Source: Corallium rubrum
Lineage: Eukaryota > Cnidaria > Anthozoa > Scleralcyonacea > Coralliidae
DNA length: 64,000 nt
Assembly: GCA_964035015.1 (NCBI GenBank)
Contig: OZ036006.1
Coordinates: forward strand, 2,739,455-2,803,454
Reading direction: 5' to 3'
Positions 47,331 to 58,311 of this stretch are shown here, in pieces (position 1 is the first letter of the stretch; each line of letters begins with the position of its first letter). A program made the position numbers and the translations under genes. The notes under the pieces were generated by a model. That model searched no databases and had not been told where the DNA came from. It saw nothing but the letters and a program-made list of their open reading frames with translations.

Positions 47331-48353
47331 ATGGAAAATAATAGTAGTGTTTTGGATGAGGTTGCAGCGTCTGGTATTGAAAAAGATTATTTTTCTTTCA
47401 CCGTGGATTTGGCAATATCCATCGTTTATGCTGTAATTGAGATTTTTGGCTTAGCAGGAAATGGTCTTGTTATCTTTGCTGTTCTAAGCGAACGACGTCT
47501 TCGTAACAACTATTATCTCGTTGTCTCCCAACTGGCGCTGTGTGACATTGCTCTTCTTCTTAGTTCGGTTATAGAATGGCAAATGCTTCCTTGGGGATAC
47601 GATTTTCTCGCGACACATTGGGAAACTGTTTGCAAAGTATGGTTGACGTTGCACAATTGGTTTTACACATCAGAGATATACTTCTTAGCTTTCATTGGCG
47701 TTCTTCGTTACAAAACAGTCGTCAAGCCTTTCAGTCATCCCATGAGCCGCAAACGTCTTTTCTGTATTGTTCTATTAATATACTTCTTTGCATTACTTCT
47801 GCAAGTCCCGTATTTCCTTTCTTTGCGACGTGTAGGTAACCTTTGCCTGGAAAATTGGTATGGTATTTTTCGTTACGATCTATACGCTTATTCCCTTCCG
47901 TTCGTTCTATTCTTTATTCCAATCATGTCGTTGGCTCTGCTCTATGCCAAGTTGTGCCGTTCTCTATTCATACATTCTAAAGATATTCAACAGTTATGTA
48001 CAGTGTCTCTCAGTAATAGCCGTGAAGACTTCACAGCCGCCTCAATGGCTAAAGTAAAGCAAGCTCGAAACGCCAAGGCCGTTGTTACGAGCATGATTAT
48101 TGTTGTTGTGTTTGCAGTGTCCAACATTCCCATGCAAGTTCAAAGATTTATTTTATTGCTCACAAAAAAATATAACGTTATTAATGGATTCTGGATTACA
48201 GCGCTTTTTTACTTTGGTTCGTCTTGTGTCAACCCTTTTATTTATGCCCTTTGCGACAAATCATTGTTTCGTGGACTCATAAAGAAGTTGAAGATTGCAT
48301 GCTGCAAAAAAACCAAAACGGTCCAGACATTGGATGGTCCCGGAGAGGAATAG
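47331..48353 (+). CDS. Intronless class A (rhodopsin-like) G-protein-coupled receptor, 340 aa
   Basis: Seven hydrophobic segments in one exon, with NSS glycosylation sequon at the N-terminus. Class A anchors: GNGLVI (Asn44, TM1), LALCD (Asp72, TM2), Cys101 and Cys172 for the extracellular disulfide, Pro267 in TM6, and NPFIY (301-305) in TM7; CC near residue 324 could be palmitoylated. Unusual points: the DRY motif reads LRY (Asp to Leu at 125), and the TM6 CWxP motif reads SNIP, lacking the toggle Trp. The third intracellular loop is basic and ends in RNAKAVVTS. Ligand cannot be deduced; cnidarian peptide- or amine-like orphan receptors are the nearest type. ATG at 47331 chosen as the first in-frame Met. 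Confidence 0.93.
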   Translation: MENNSSVLDEVAASGIEKDYFSFTVDLAISIVYAVIEIFGLAGNGLVIFAVLSERRLRNNYYLVVSQLALCDIALLLSSVIEWQMLPWGYDFLATHWETVCKVWLTLHNWFYTSEIYFLAFIGVLRYKTVVKPFSHPMSRKRLFCIVLLIYFFALLLQVPYFLSLRRVGNLCLENWYGIFRYDLYAYSLPFVLFFIPIMSLALLYAKLCRSLFIHSKDIQQLCTVSLSNSREDFTAASMAKVKQARNAKAVVTSMIIVVVFAVSNIPMQVQRFILLLTKKYNVINGFWITALFYFGSSCVNPFIYALCDKSLFRGLIKKLKIACCKKTKTVQTLDGPGEE

Positions 48354-48799
48354 AATCGACGACCGTCTCATTAACACCTTACTCCACCATACTTACCCGT
48401 TTGGATGGTTAGGTGTTAGCTCAGCTGACCGAGGGGTGGCCTGGGATGAATACTGTTACTTGGACTCAGGATAAGATCCATGCAAGTGGTATCTTGAGCT
48501 GACCACAACCCCCCGAAGAACTAACACCTTCACACCAATTAACAATTGGTGGAAAATTTAAGAGAACGTAATTGAGTGGGAGAACCAAGTGAAACAACGA
48601 ATCAAGGGAGAAAAAAAAAAGAAAAAAGATTTTGCTTTCCTCCAGTCGGTCTTGCTTCGCGTAACACCATAACTGATACCAAATGCTCTATCACACTCAC
48701 CTTACCTAGCCCCCCTTCGGCCACATGACGTGCTGACGTATCGAAGCCTGGTTACCTAGCTGTTAACCTTGGTTATTGCATAACCCCATTAAATCTGGA
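48354..48799. other. 3' flank of the GPCR, no further gene
   Basis: Contains GGTGTTAG/CTAACACC inverted blocks (about 48370-48530) that could form a stem, and a poly-A run at 48608-48626. No ORF of interest. Confidence 0.45.
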
Positions 48800-48829
48800 A
48801 AATGACAACGACGAGCATGGTGACACCAA

Positions 48830-48853
48830 TAGCAGCAAGAACAACACCATCAC

Positions 48854-48884
<31 letters not shown>

Positions 48885-49005
48885 CTGTGACGACAACACC
48901 ACTAGAAACAATAACAAGAACAGCAACAACAACCACTGCAATGACGACGACAATAACAACAAAAACAACTGCGACGATAACAGGAAGAACGACAACAACG
49001 ACAAT

Positions 49006-49049
<44 letters not shown>

Positions 49050-49320
49050 CGACAATAACAACACCACTAACAATAACAATAACAACAACGACAATAACAA
49101 CAAGAACAGCATCTGCGACGGCAACAACACAAACAGCAACAACAGCAATAGCAACAACAGCAATAGCAACAACAACGACGACGACCACCGTAACGACGAC
49201 GACAACAACAACAACAACAACAACAGCAAGACCGACGATGGCAACAACGGCAACACCACCAACAGCAACACGAGCAACAACAACCATAACAGCATCGGTA
49301 ACAACCATAACAACGGCAGT
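48830..49320. repeat. AAC/ACG trinucleotide-rich tract
   Basis: About 490 bases of interrupted AAC, ACG and AGC triplets with a pure (AAC)n core at 49001-49050. All three plus-strand frames are open as poly-Asn, poly-Thr or poly-Gln-like. The uniformity of all frames argues against coding. Confidence 0.95.
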
Positions 49321-49439
49321 GAGTTATATTTTATTCGTTCGAAACAAAATGGACATGCTGTATTCTTACATGAGTAATTATCTAAGACTACATTGTTCAC
49401 TTTACAACTATTGAAGGTTAACACTACAATAGACCATGT

Positions 49440-49817
49440 GCACGTTGAGGTACCATGGCGTTGGTTGACTACAAATACCAGAATGCTTTGCCAGTATTCT
49501 TGGGTTTCGGCTAAAAGGGACGGCTCAAAAGGACCCGTCCAGTCCTTTCGCGTTTTTTCCAAGTTTGTCGTCAAGTTTCGGTGAGCAGTCAAGATTTTAG
49601 CAATCTTTTCGACCTAACCACAACATAAACCCTAACCCTAATCAGAAATCTGGTTTATCCCCTAGCATTTTTAGAAAAACATATTTGACGACATATGTTT
49701 TAGAATAGCCGCGAAAGGACTGGACAGGTTCTTTGAGTCATCCCTTTTAGCCGAAACCCTAGAATACTGGCAAAGCATTCTGGTAGTTGTAGTCGCCCGA
49801 CGCCATCTCACGTCATC
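49440..49817. mobile_element. Foldback repeat copy 2 (intact)
   Basis: About 378 bp with inverted ends ATGGCGTTGG...CCAGAATGCTTTGCCAGTA and complement. It is the reverse-oriented relative of 15965-16805 and lacks the TTAA MITE found there. Confidence 0.82.
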
Positions 49818-49857
49818 GTGTAAATATTCTATTAATGTTCATTAAGTTGTCATGCAA

Positions 49858-49873
49858 TATACATATAACGTAT

Positions 49874-49951
<78 letters not shown>

Positions 49952-49975
49952 ATATATATGTATATATATAAAAGA
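49858..49975. repeat. (TA)n microsatellite
   Basis: About 45 TA units, then interrupted TATATATG units. Probably unstable and hard to assemble. Confidence 0.97.
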
Positions 49976-50057
49976 AAATATCGCACATTAGATATGTATT
50001 ACCCTTCGTAAAGTTAAGTTAAAGTTAACATAAGTTAAGTAAAGAGTAAAATCAGAG

Positions 50058-50276
50058 GTGTGCGCTTTAAACTTATATATTACTTTATTTCGATCCTGTT
50101 CAAAGGACCTGTTGGAAGTCCCGAGTATTAGAGGAACCTTCCAGTACTCTACAGCGAAGTGTTTTAACAGCTTACCACAAACTTTGAGAGCTGAGAAAAG
50201 CTTTAAAACGTTTTACATTGAGACCAAAGCAAGACTTTTCGAACGTGCAAGGGAGAGGGTGGGGTTAGTAGATTAG
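50058..50276 (+). pseudogene. LINE C-terminal remnant
   Basis: GTFQYSTAKCFNSLPQTLR followed by KSFKTFYIETKARLFE matches the extreme C-terminus of CR1/L2-like LINE ORFs (FxxxxxWNxLPxxLR type). Followed by a 3' UTR-like region. The RT core is absent. Confidence 0.7.
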
Positions 50277-50473
50277 TGTACTTCGAGGAAAACGTATATT
50301 AGCCCACGATTGTAATGTTTTTAGCTTATAACTACATATGTCAATTCTAAATCCCCACAACTTATAAATATTGTATGTTAAATTCGTATTTATTTTATTT
50401 TTTCTTTCTAACGTTGTTTTAATTAGTTTATCTTGTGTGTACATATATATATATACATATATATATATATATT

Positions 50474-50990
50474 TAGCATATACCTCGCAGGTGAATAGTG
50501 CTTTTCGCGCAATCTGATTGGTTCCTCTAGCTCGGGATATCCTTCACTATTCACCTGCGGGCAAAACAAAGATGGCGGCCAGTTTTGCTTTGTATACCGA
50601 GACAGGAGATTTTGTTAATAAACAAGGGTGATGTAGTAGAATAACGAGAAAAGTCAACAAAATTAAGTAGAAGAGTGTCCACAGGTATGTTTTTTTACAA
50701 TTTTCTAGACATTAATATATTCAAAAGCTGTAAAAACTGTTTTGTCGACAAATAATTGGGTACGCCGAGTTGATAGCGGCCGACGGCCGTGTCTTGTTTA
50801 TACTCTTGTATAAAAATACCGAAAAATATAAGAATGTTAAACTTGTTATTTCATTTATGAGGTATATGCTAAAACAATTATTCACCTCAGTGTCGGTGAA
50901 TAGTGTGGATATTCACCTCGCCGAAGCGGCTCGGTGAATATCCAGCACTATTCGCCTCCACTTCGGTGAATAATTGTTAAATATATTTCT
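50474..50990. mobile_element. MITE cluster with TAGCATATACCTC ends
   Basis: TAGCATATACCTCGCAGGTG near 50474 pairs with GAGGTATATGCTA near 50860. An adjoining palindrome (50871-50985) repeats AACAATTATTCACC, GGTGAATAGTG and GATATTCACC with their complements. Inserted in the 3' region of a LINE. Confidence 0.7.
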
Positions 50991-51212
50991 TTTTAATATC
51001 GTAAATTTGTAGATGAAGAGCCATGTACAATGGAAAGCTACAATAAATCCGTTATTATCATTATTATTATTAATAAGCTTAGTGATATGAATGTGTCTGA
51101 GAGACTTTGTATGGTCTCTTAGTCAGGCCTCAATAAATTAGAATTGCAATTTTTAACGTTCTGATTGTTTGAACGAGTTTTAGTAGACGTGCATGGTTAA
51201 ATAAATTTATTC

Positions 51213-51476
51213 TATTCTAAATTATTCTATTCTATTCTATTCTATTTTATTCTATTCTATTCTACTCTACTCTACTCTACTCTACTCTACTCTACTCTAC
51301 TCTACTCTACTCTACTCTACTCTACTCTACTCTACTCTACTCTACTCTACTCTACTCTACTCTACTCTACTCTACTCTACTCTACTCTACTCTACTCTAC
51401 TCTACTCTACTCTACTCTACTCTACTCTACTCTATTCTATTCTATTCTATTCTATTCTATTCTATTCTATTCTATT
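51213..51476. repeat. (TCTAC)n/(TCTAT)n pentanucleotide tract
   Basis: TCTAT units at both ends enclose about 34 TCTAC units. Preceded by AATAAATTTA, so it may have started as a LINE or SINE tail. Confidence 0.95.
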
Positions 51477-52557
51477 CAAGGTTTTAACACTGGTTTTAAC
51501 TCTTTCAGTACCAAGCACATATTCTAGTATTTTACTCTGGCTAACGCCAGACAATTTTACTCGCCAATAGAGAAACTATAGGGTTAAAACAATATCAGTT
51601 GTAATTTTATTCACAGCCGTTAAAATCCCAGCACAGCAAGCTCTCACACCATGATATCCGGACGCCTGTGATTAAATCCAAAAATATCTTTATACATAAG
51701 TTATTGATAACGGTTTTGTGTTCAACTCTATTGTTGTTGATTATTAAATTATGTGAGCAAAATTCACGAGTTTGCAATGAGAATAACGGATGGAACGGTA
51801 CACCGAAATATCGGCGAAAATATTGACATTTGATATTTATTACGTTTCGTAAAGTTAAATTAAAGTTAAGTTAAATTAAGTTAAGTTAAGTCTAGTTTAG
51901 TTAATTTAAGTTAAGTCAAAGTTAAGTAGTCATAGTTAAGTATAGTGTAAAGTGTAAACTAAAATAAAGTAAACTAAAGTATATAGTGAAGTAAAGCTTG
52001 AACTGGCTTTAGCCACCTGCGTTTCTACGTAATTATAATCACCAAAAAATCAACTGAAGTAAACTAGAAATTAAAATCCTTTTTGTTTTCATACACTTTG
52101 AAATATAGGTATTTGAATTAAATACAAAACTTCTAATGCCACTCCACTAGATTTTAAAAACTTTACGAAAAAATTGGGAAAATTCGCACAAATATAGGTG
52201 TGTTGTTAATTTGACTCTTTACTTAACTTTAACTTCAACTTAAGGCGTGGATTTTAAACTTCTCTACAGAATCGATAAATGAAAATATTACTATTCAAGA
52301 TTGAAAATATGGTATGCAGGAAACTTTTTTTGTTAAACCGTAAATTTATTTTTTTAGTTTTCCCGAAGTGTGTATTTTCGTTAACTCGTAAAAAATAGGG
52401 AAACTTTGAAATGAATACTCATCCAATTTATATTTTCACAATCAGCAATTATTTGTCCTTTTTGACTGGAAATTTGAGATACATACCGCTAAAATTCGCC
52501 GCGCGTTAGTCAATCTCCCGAAACATACCCTCATCATCTAATGTAACCTAAAGTTAA

Positions 52558-52680
52558 TTTAATTTAAGTTAAGTTAAGTTAGGCTAAGTTAAGTTAAGTT
52601 AAGTTAAGTTAAGTTAAGTTAAGTTAAGTTAAGTTAAGTTAAGTTAAGTTAAGTTAAGTTAAGTTAAGTTAAGTTAAGTT
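52558..52680. repeat. (AAGTT)n tract in the array
   Basis: About 23 AAGTT pentamers. Shorter versions occur in each unit of the surrounding array. Confidence 0.95.
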
Positions 52681-52724
52681 AACGTCATAAAGTTAGGTGT
52701 AAATAGTAAAGTGTAAAGAGTAAA

Positions 52725-53389
52725 ACCTGGTTTCCATATAGTTGTAATTGTTGTAATTCAGTCGGCGATTGTCGCCGATCAAGTCTTACAACAATTACAA
52801 CTTAATGGAAACGCTTGTTGTAATCCAATCGGCGACAGTCGGCGACTGTTGTAGAAGTTGAATCAGGTTCAACTTCTACAACAACAGTCGCCGATGCGAC
52901 AATAGTTAATGGAAACATCAATCGCCGACAGTCGGCGACTTTTTGCCAGATGTTTGCCACGTAAAACACAAAATTATTTACAAAAACTGGCCAAATCCTT
53001 TCAAAAAATCCTCGATTTTGTTAAAGAAGACTACTAAATGACCAGTTCGAAGACTTGAATGCCGTACGCCAGCTCAAATGTTTGCAACTGTTGTCAAACG
53101 TTCACGAAACATGAAAATTTAAGCGGCGAAGTTACTGAACTTGTAAATAATGCTTGTTATATTGTTATATAAACTGTGAAAATCATCACAAACAAAGTTT
53201 TAGTCGTTCAATTTGTTTTTGAATATTTAGCTCATCTGAACCTTGTCAAAACCGAGAAGTCCTCAGTCCGAACGAATCGACGATTTGAATTACAACAATT
53301 ACAACTATATGGAAACACAATTGTTGTAATTCAGTCGGCGATAGTCACCGACTGAATTACAACAATTACAACTATATGAAAACCAGGCT
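52725..53389. mobile_element. Foldback element with ACCTGGTTTCCATATA ends
   Basis: 665 bp. Left ACCTGGTTTCCATATAGTTG and right ATATGAAAACCAGGCT. The interior contains several inverted AATTACAACAATTACAACT and GTCGGCGACTGTTGT blocks. It is inserted inside an AAAGAGT tract (flanks GAGTAAA and TAAAGAG). Confidence 0.8.
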
Positions 53390-53660
53390 TAAAGAGTAAA
53401 GAGTAAAGAGTAAAGAGTAAAGAGTAAAGAGTAAAGAGTAAAGAGTAAAGAGTAAAGAGTAAAGAGTAAAGAGTAAAGAGTAAAGTGCAAAAGGTAAAGA
53501 GTAAAGTGTAAAGAGTAAAAAGTAAAGAGTAAAGAGTAAAGAGTAAAGAGTAAAGAGTAAAGAGTAAAGAGTAAAGAGTAAAGAGTAAAGAGTAAAGAGT
53601 AAAGTGTAAAGAGTAAAGAGTAAAGTGCAAAAGGTAAAGAGTAAAGTGTAAAGTGTATAA
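53390..53660. repeat. (AAAGAGT)n heptanucleotide tract
   Basis: About 38 heptamers with GTGCAAA and AGTGTA variants. A heptamer leaves every frame open as a Leu/Phe/Thr/Ser repeat, so the ORFs over it are not genes. Confidence 0.96.
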
Positions 53661-56600
53661 AGTAAAGTAAATAGAGTAAACTAAAGTGAATAGTAAAGTA
53701 ATTAAGTAACAATGAAAGTACGTAACTGGCCTCAGCCACCTGGTTGCACGTAATTATAATCACCAAAAATCAACTGAAATAAACTAGAAATTAAAATCTT
53801 TGTTGTTTTCATACACTTTGAAATATAGGAATTTGAATGAAATACAAAACTTCTAATGCCACTCCATGCACTGGATTCTAAAAACATTAGGAAAATTCGC
53901 ACAAATATAGATGTGTTGTTAATTTGACTCTTTAATCTTTACTTAACTTTAACGTTAACTTCAACTTTTACTTAAGACGTGGATTTTAAACTTATATATC
54001 TCTATACAGAATCAATAAATGAAAATAGAAAATTTCAGATCGACCACCCTTTAAATAGAATTAATTATGATGATTCTATTGTTAACAAAGTTGTGAGTTT
54101 TAAACATATATATTTAAAAACTATAAGCTTTCTACAGTATAATGATTAAAAAATGTCTGTGAGACTTTGTGTTGTCTCTGTACAAGACTCCATAAAAGAA
54201 AATAGCAAATTTCAAAGAGGTGTGAGTTTTAAACTAATATATTATTTAGAAAACTACTTTAAATAGCCTTAGTGATATGAATGTGTCTGAGGGACTTTGT
54301 TTGGTATCTCAGTCGGGCTTTAATAAGAATTGCAAATCTTACCTCGACTCTATTAACATTCTGATAGTTTGAAGGTTTTAACCACTGGTTTTAACTGTTT
54401 CACTACCAAGAACATACTTTAGTATCTCACTCTGGTTAACTTCAGACGATTTTACTCGTCAATAGAAAAACTCCTGGTACTCTAAGGGTTAAACAATATT
54501 GTAATTTTATTCACAGCCGTTAAAATCCCCGCACAGCAAGCTCTCGGTGATTAAACCCAAAAATATCTTTATATACATAAGTTATTCATAACGGTTTTGT
54601 GTTCAATTTTATTGTTGCAGATTGTTAAATTATAGGAGAAAAATTCACGAGTTTGCAATAAGAGTAAGATGTATAAGAACGGTACACCGAAATATCGGCA
54701 AGAATATCAGAAAATATTGACATTTGATATTTCTTACACTTCGTAAAGTTAAGTTAAAGTTAAGTTAAAGTTAAAGTTAAGTTCAATTAAGTTTAGTTTA
54801 GTTAACTTTGACTTAAATTAACTTAACTTTGACTTAAATTAACTTAACGTTATATAGTTAAGTAAAGAGTAAAGAGTAAAGAGTAAAGAGTAAAGAGTAA
54901 AGAGAAAAGAGTAAAGTGTGAAGTGTGAAGTGTGAAGTGTAAACTAAAGTAACGTAAAATAGAATAAAGTAAAGTGAATAAGTAACAATGAAAACACTTG
55001 AACTAGCTTCACCCCCTGCGTTTTGCGCATAATTATAATCACCCCAAAATACTGAAACAAACTAGAAATTAAAATCCGTTTTGTTTCCATACACATAGAA
55101 ATATAGGTATTTGAATGAAATACAAAACTTCTAATGCCACTCCACTAGATTCTAAAAACATTACGAAAAAGTTTGGAAAATTCGCACAAATATAAGTGTG
55201 TTGTTAATTTGACTCTTTACTTAACTTTAACTTCAACTTAAGGCGTGGATTTTAAACATATATCTCTATACAGAATCGATTAATGAAAATAGCAATTTTC
55301 AGATCGACTCAGCCCTTAAATAGAATTAATTATGAGGATTCTATTGTTAACAAAGTTGTGAGTTTTAAACATATATATTTAAAAACTACAAGTTTTCTAC
55401 AGTATAATGATCAAAAAATGTCTGAGACTTTGTGTTGTCTCTGTACAAGACTCCATAAAAGAAAATAGCAAATTTCAGTTCGACTCCCCACTTAAATATA
55501 ATTTTTATTATGATGCTATTGTTAACAGAGGTGTGAGTTTTAAACTTATATATTATTTAGAAAACTACTTTAAATAAGCTTAGTGATATGTATGTGTCTG
55601 AGCGACTTTGTTTGGTCTCTCAGTCAGGCATTAATAAATTATAATTGCAAATTTTACATCGACTCTTTTAACATTCTGATTGAAAGTTTTAACCATTGGT
55701 TTTAACTCTTTCATTACTAAGAACATACTCTAGTGTTTTACTCTGGCAAACGACAGACAATTTTACTCGTCAATTAATGGGGAAACTGCTGGTACTCTAA
55801 GGGTTAAACAATATTATAATTTTATTCACAGCCGTTAAAGTCCCCGCACAGCAAGCTCCCACACCTTGATATCCGGACACCTGTGATTAAACCCAAAAAT
55901 ATCTTTATATATATAAGTTATTGATAACGGTTTTGTGTTCAACTTTATTGTTGCAGATTATTAAGTTATAGGAGAAAAATTCACGAGTTTGCAATAAGAG
56001 TAAGATGAAAGAACCGATGGAACACCGAAATATCGGCAAGAATATCAGAAAATATTGACATTTGATATTTGTTACACTTCGTAAAGTTAAGTTTGACTTA
56101 ACGTTATATAGTTAAGTAAAGAGTAAAGTGTGAAGTGTAAACTAAAGTAAAGTAAATTAAAGTAAAGTGAAGTAATTAAGTAACAATGAAAGCGCTTGAA
56201 CAGGCTTCATCCACCTGCGTTTGCACATAATTATAATCACCAAAAATACTGAAACGAACTAAAAATTAAAATCCGTTTTGTTTTCATAAACTTTTAAACT
56301 TATATATCTCAATACAGAATCGATTAATGAAAATAGCAACTTTCAGATCGACTCAGCCCTTAAATAGAATTAATTATGATGATTCTATTGTTAGCAAAGT
56401 TGTGAGTTTTAAACATATATATTTAAAAACTACAAGCTTTCTACAGTATAATGATCAAAAAATGTCTGTGAGATTTTGTGTTGTCTCTGTACAAGACTCC
56501 ATAAAAGAAAATAGCAAATTTCAGTTCGACTCCCGGCTTAAATAGAATTTGTATAATGACGCTATTGTTAACAGAAGTGTGAGTTTCAAGTAATATATTA

Positions 56601-57299
56601 TTTAGAAAACTACTTTAAGTAGGCTTAGTAATATGAATGTGTCTGAGAGACTTTCTATGGTCTCTCAGTCAGGCATCAATAAATTAGAATTGCAAATTTT
56701 AGCTCGACTCTTTTAACATTCTGATTGTTTGAAGGTTTTAACCACTGGTTTTAACCCTTTCGCTACCACGAACTGACGAACATACTCTAATATTTCACTC
56801 TGGCTAACGCCAGACGATTTTACTTGTCAATAGGGAACTCCCTGGTACTAAGTTAAACAATGTTGTAATTGTAATCACAGCCGTAAAAGCGCCCGCACAG
56901 CAAGCTCTCACACCTTGATATCCGGACGCCTGTGATTAAACCCTGAAATATCTTTATAGATATGTTATTGATAACGGTTTCGTTTTCAGCTCTATTGTTG
57001 TCGATTATTAAATTATTTGAGCAAAATTCACGAGTTTGAAATAAGAGTAAGATGTAAGAACGGTACACCGAAATATCGTCAAGGATATGAGAAAATATTT
57101 GGTTAAGTTAAGTTTAGTTAACTTTAAGTTAATTTAAGTTAAGTTAAGTTTAAGTTAACGTTATGTAGTTAATTAAGTAAAGAGTAAAGAAAAGTGAAAT
57201 AAAGGAATATATAGTAAATAGTAAAGTAAAGTGACAATGAAAGTACTTAAAGTGGCTTCAGCCACCCTCGTTATGTGTTTGAATATACGTGTCTCGTTA

Positions 57300-57785
57300 A
57301 TTTTACTATATACTCTGCACTCTTTAACTTTTACCCTTTATTCTTTGCATTCTTTACACTTTACACTTTACACTTTGCTCTTTACACTTTACACTTTACA
57401 CTTTACTCTTTTGCACTTTACTCTTTACTCTTTACTCTTTACTCTTTACTCTTTACTCTTTACTCTTTGTTCTTTGTTCTTGGTTCTTTGTTCTTTGTTC
57501 TTTACTCTTTACTCTTTACTCTTTGTCTTTGCTCTTTACTCTTTACTCTTTACTCTTTACTCTTTACTCTTTACTCTTTACTCTTTACTCTTTACTCTTT
57601 ACTCTTTACTCTTTACTCTTTGTTCTTTACTCTTTACTCTTTACTCTTTACTCTTTACTCTTTACTCTTTACTCTTTACTCTTTACTCTTTACGCTTTAC
57701 CCTTTACCCTTTACCCTTTACCCTTTACTCTTTACTCTTTACTCTTTACTCTTTACACTTACACTTTACACTTTACTCTTTAACT
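57300..57785. repeat. (CTTTACT)n heptanucleotide tract, opposite orientation
   Basis: About 65 heptamers that are the reverse complement of the AAAGAGT tract, with TTGTTCT and TTACACT variants. Followed by CAACAG-type triplets (57790-57886) and (TA)n (57936-57963). Confidence 0.96.
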
Positions 57786-57813
57786 TTACTTTTAACAACA
57801 GCAACAACAACAA

Positions 57814-57860
<47 letters not shown>

Positions 57861-57933
57861 ACAGCAACAGCAACAGCAACAGCAACTAACTTAACTAAGC
57901 ATATAGCAACTGGTCATGCTATTGAATAAAATC

Positions 57934-57965
<32 letters not shown>

Positions 57966-58140
57966 TTTGTTTAATTTTGGCTAATTAATTTTGATCACCA
58001 GTGTATTTTATATTGTAAAAACAATTGCTCTGTTGGGGGATGGTCCACAGCTGGAGTAAAGAACCATGAGTCACTTGGTGTAATTACGTATGTTGCTAAA
58101 CATTGCTTCGCTTGAGTCGTTTTCACCAGTTTTCGTTTGC

Positions 58141-58147
58141 TATATAA
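58141..58147 (+). promoter_or_regulatory. TATA box upstream of the VWA-protein gene
   Basis: TATATAA, 83 bases before the ATG at 58230. Position and sequence fit a core promoter; inferred. Confidence 0.5.
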
Positions 58148-58229
58148 CTGGGAAAACAATTCCTATTATTCATTCTATATTCAAGTCTCGAGTGTGAACA
58201 GTGCTGACTTAAAATTTGAAGATTCCAAA

Positions 58230-58311
58230 ATGCATCTTTTCATTCAACTGGTTATTTGTGTTGCTGTTGCATCTTCTTACATCGAAGCAACTTCGGAAAA
58301 GCTTGATAAAG
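58230..58311 (+). CDS. VWA-protein exon 1 (signal peptide)
   Basis: 27 codons plus one base. Hydrophobic core LVICVAVA and likely cleavage after a small residue near SSYIEA. Donor AAAG|GTAAAA. Confidence 0.8.

Larger units (their letters stand above)
51480..57240. repeat. Tandem array of divergent 1.0-1.3-kb units
   Basis: Ordered blocks recur: the hairpin TCTGGCTAACGCCAGA; ATTCACAGCCGTTAAA (51612, 54513, 55829, 56878); ACCGAAATATCGG (51801, 54685, 56021, 57062); AAGTTAAG tracts; AAAGAGT tracts; TAATTATAATCACC; ACAGAATCGATTAATGAAAA. Spacings are about 1316 and 1049 between the last three copies. The first interval is longer and contains an inserted foldback element plus an extra partial copy. 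A short ORF (about 60-72 codons, KIATFRSTQPLNRINYDD) recurs at 55283 and 56327, and in broken form near 54020. Confidence 0.85.

Noticed and set aside
48789-49592. 267-residue Leu/Val-rich minus-strand ORF
   Set aside because: Complement of the AAC-rich tract; low complexity only.
57231-57929. ORFs of 204-232 residues of TLYSLLF repeats
   Set aside because: Produced by the heptanucleotide tract; three frames equally open.
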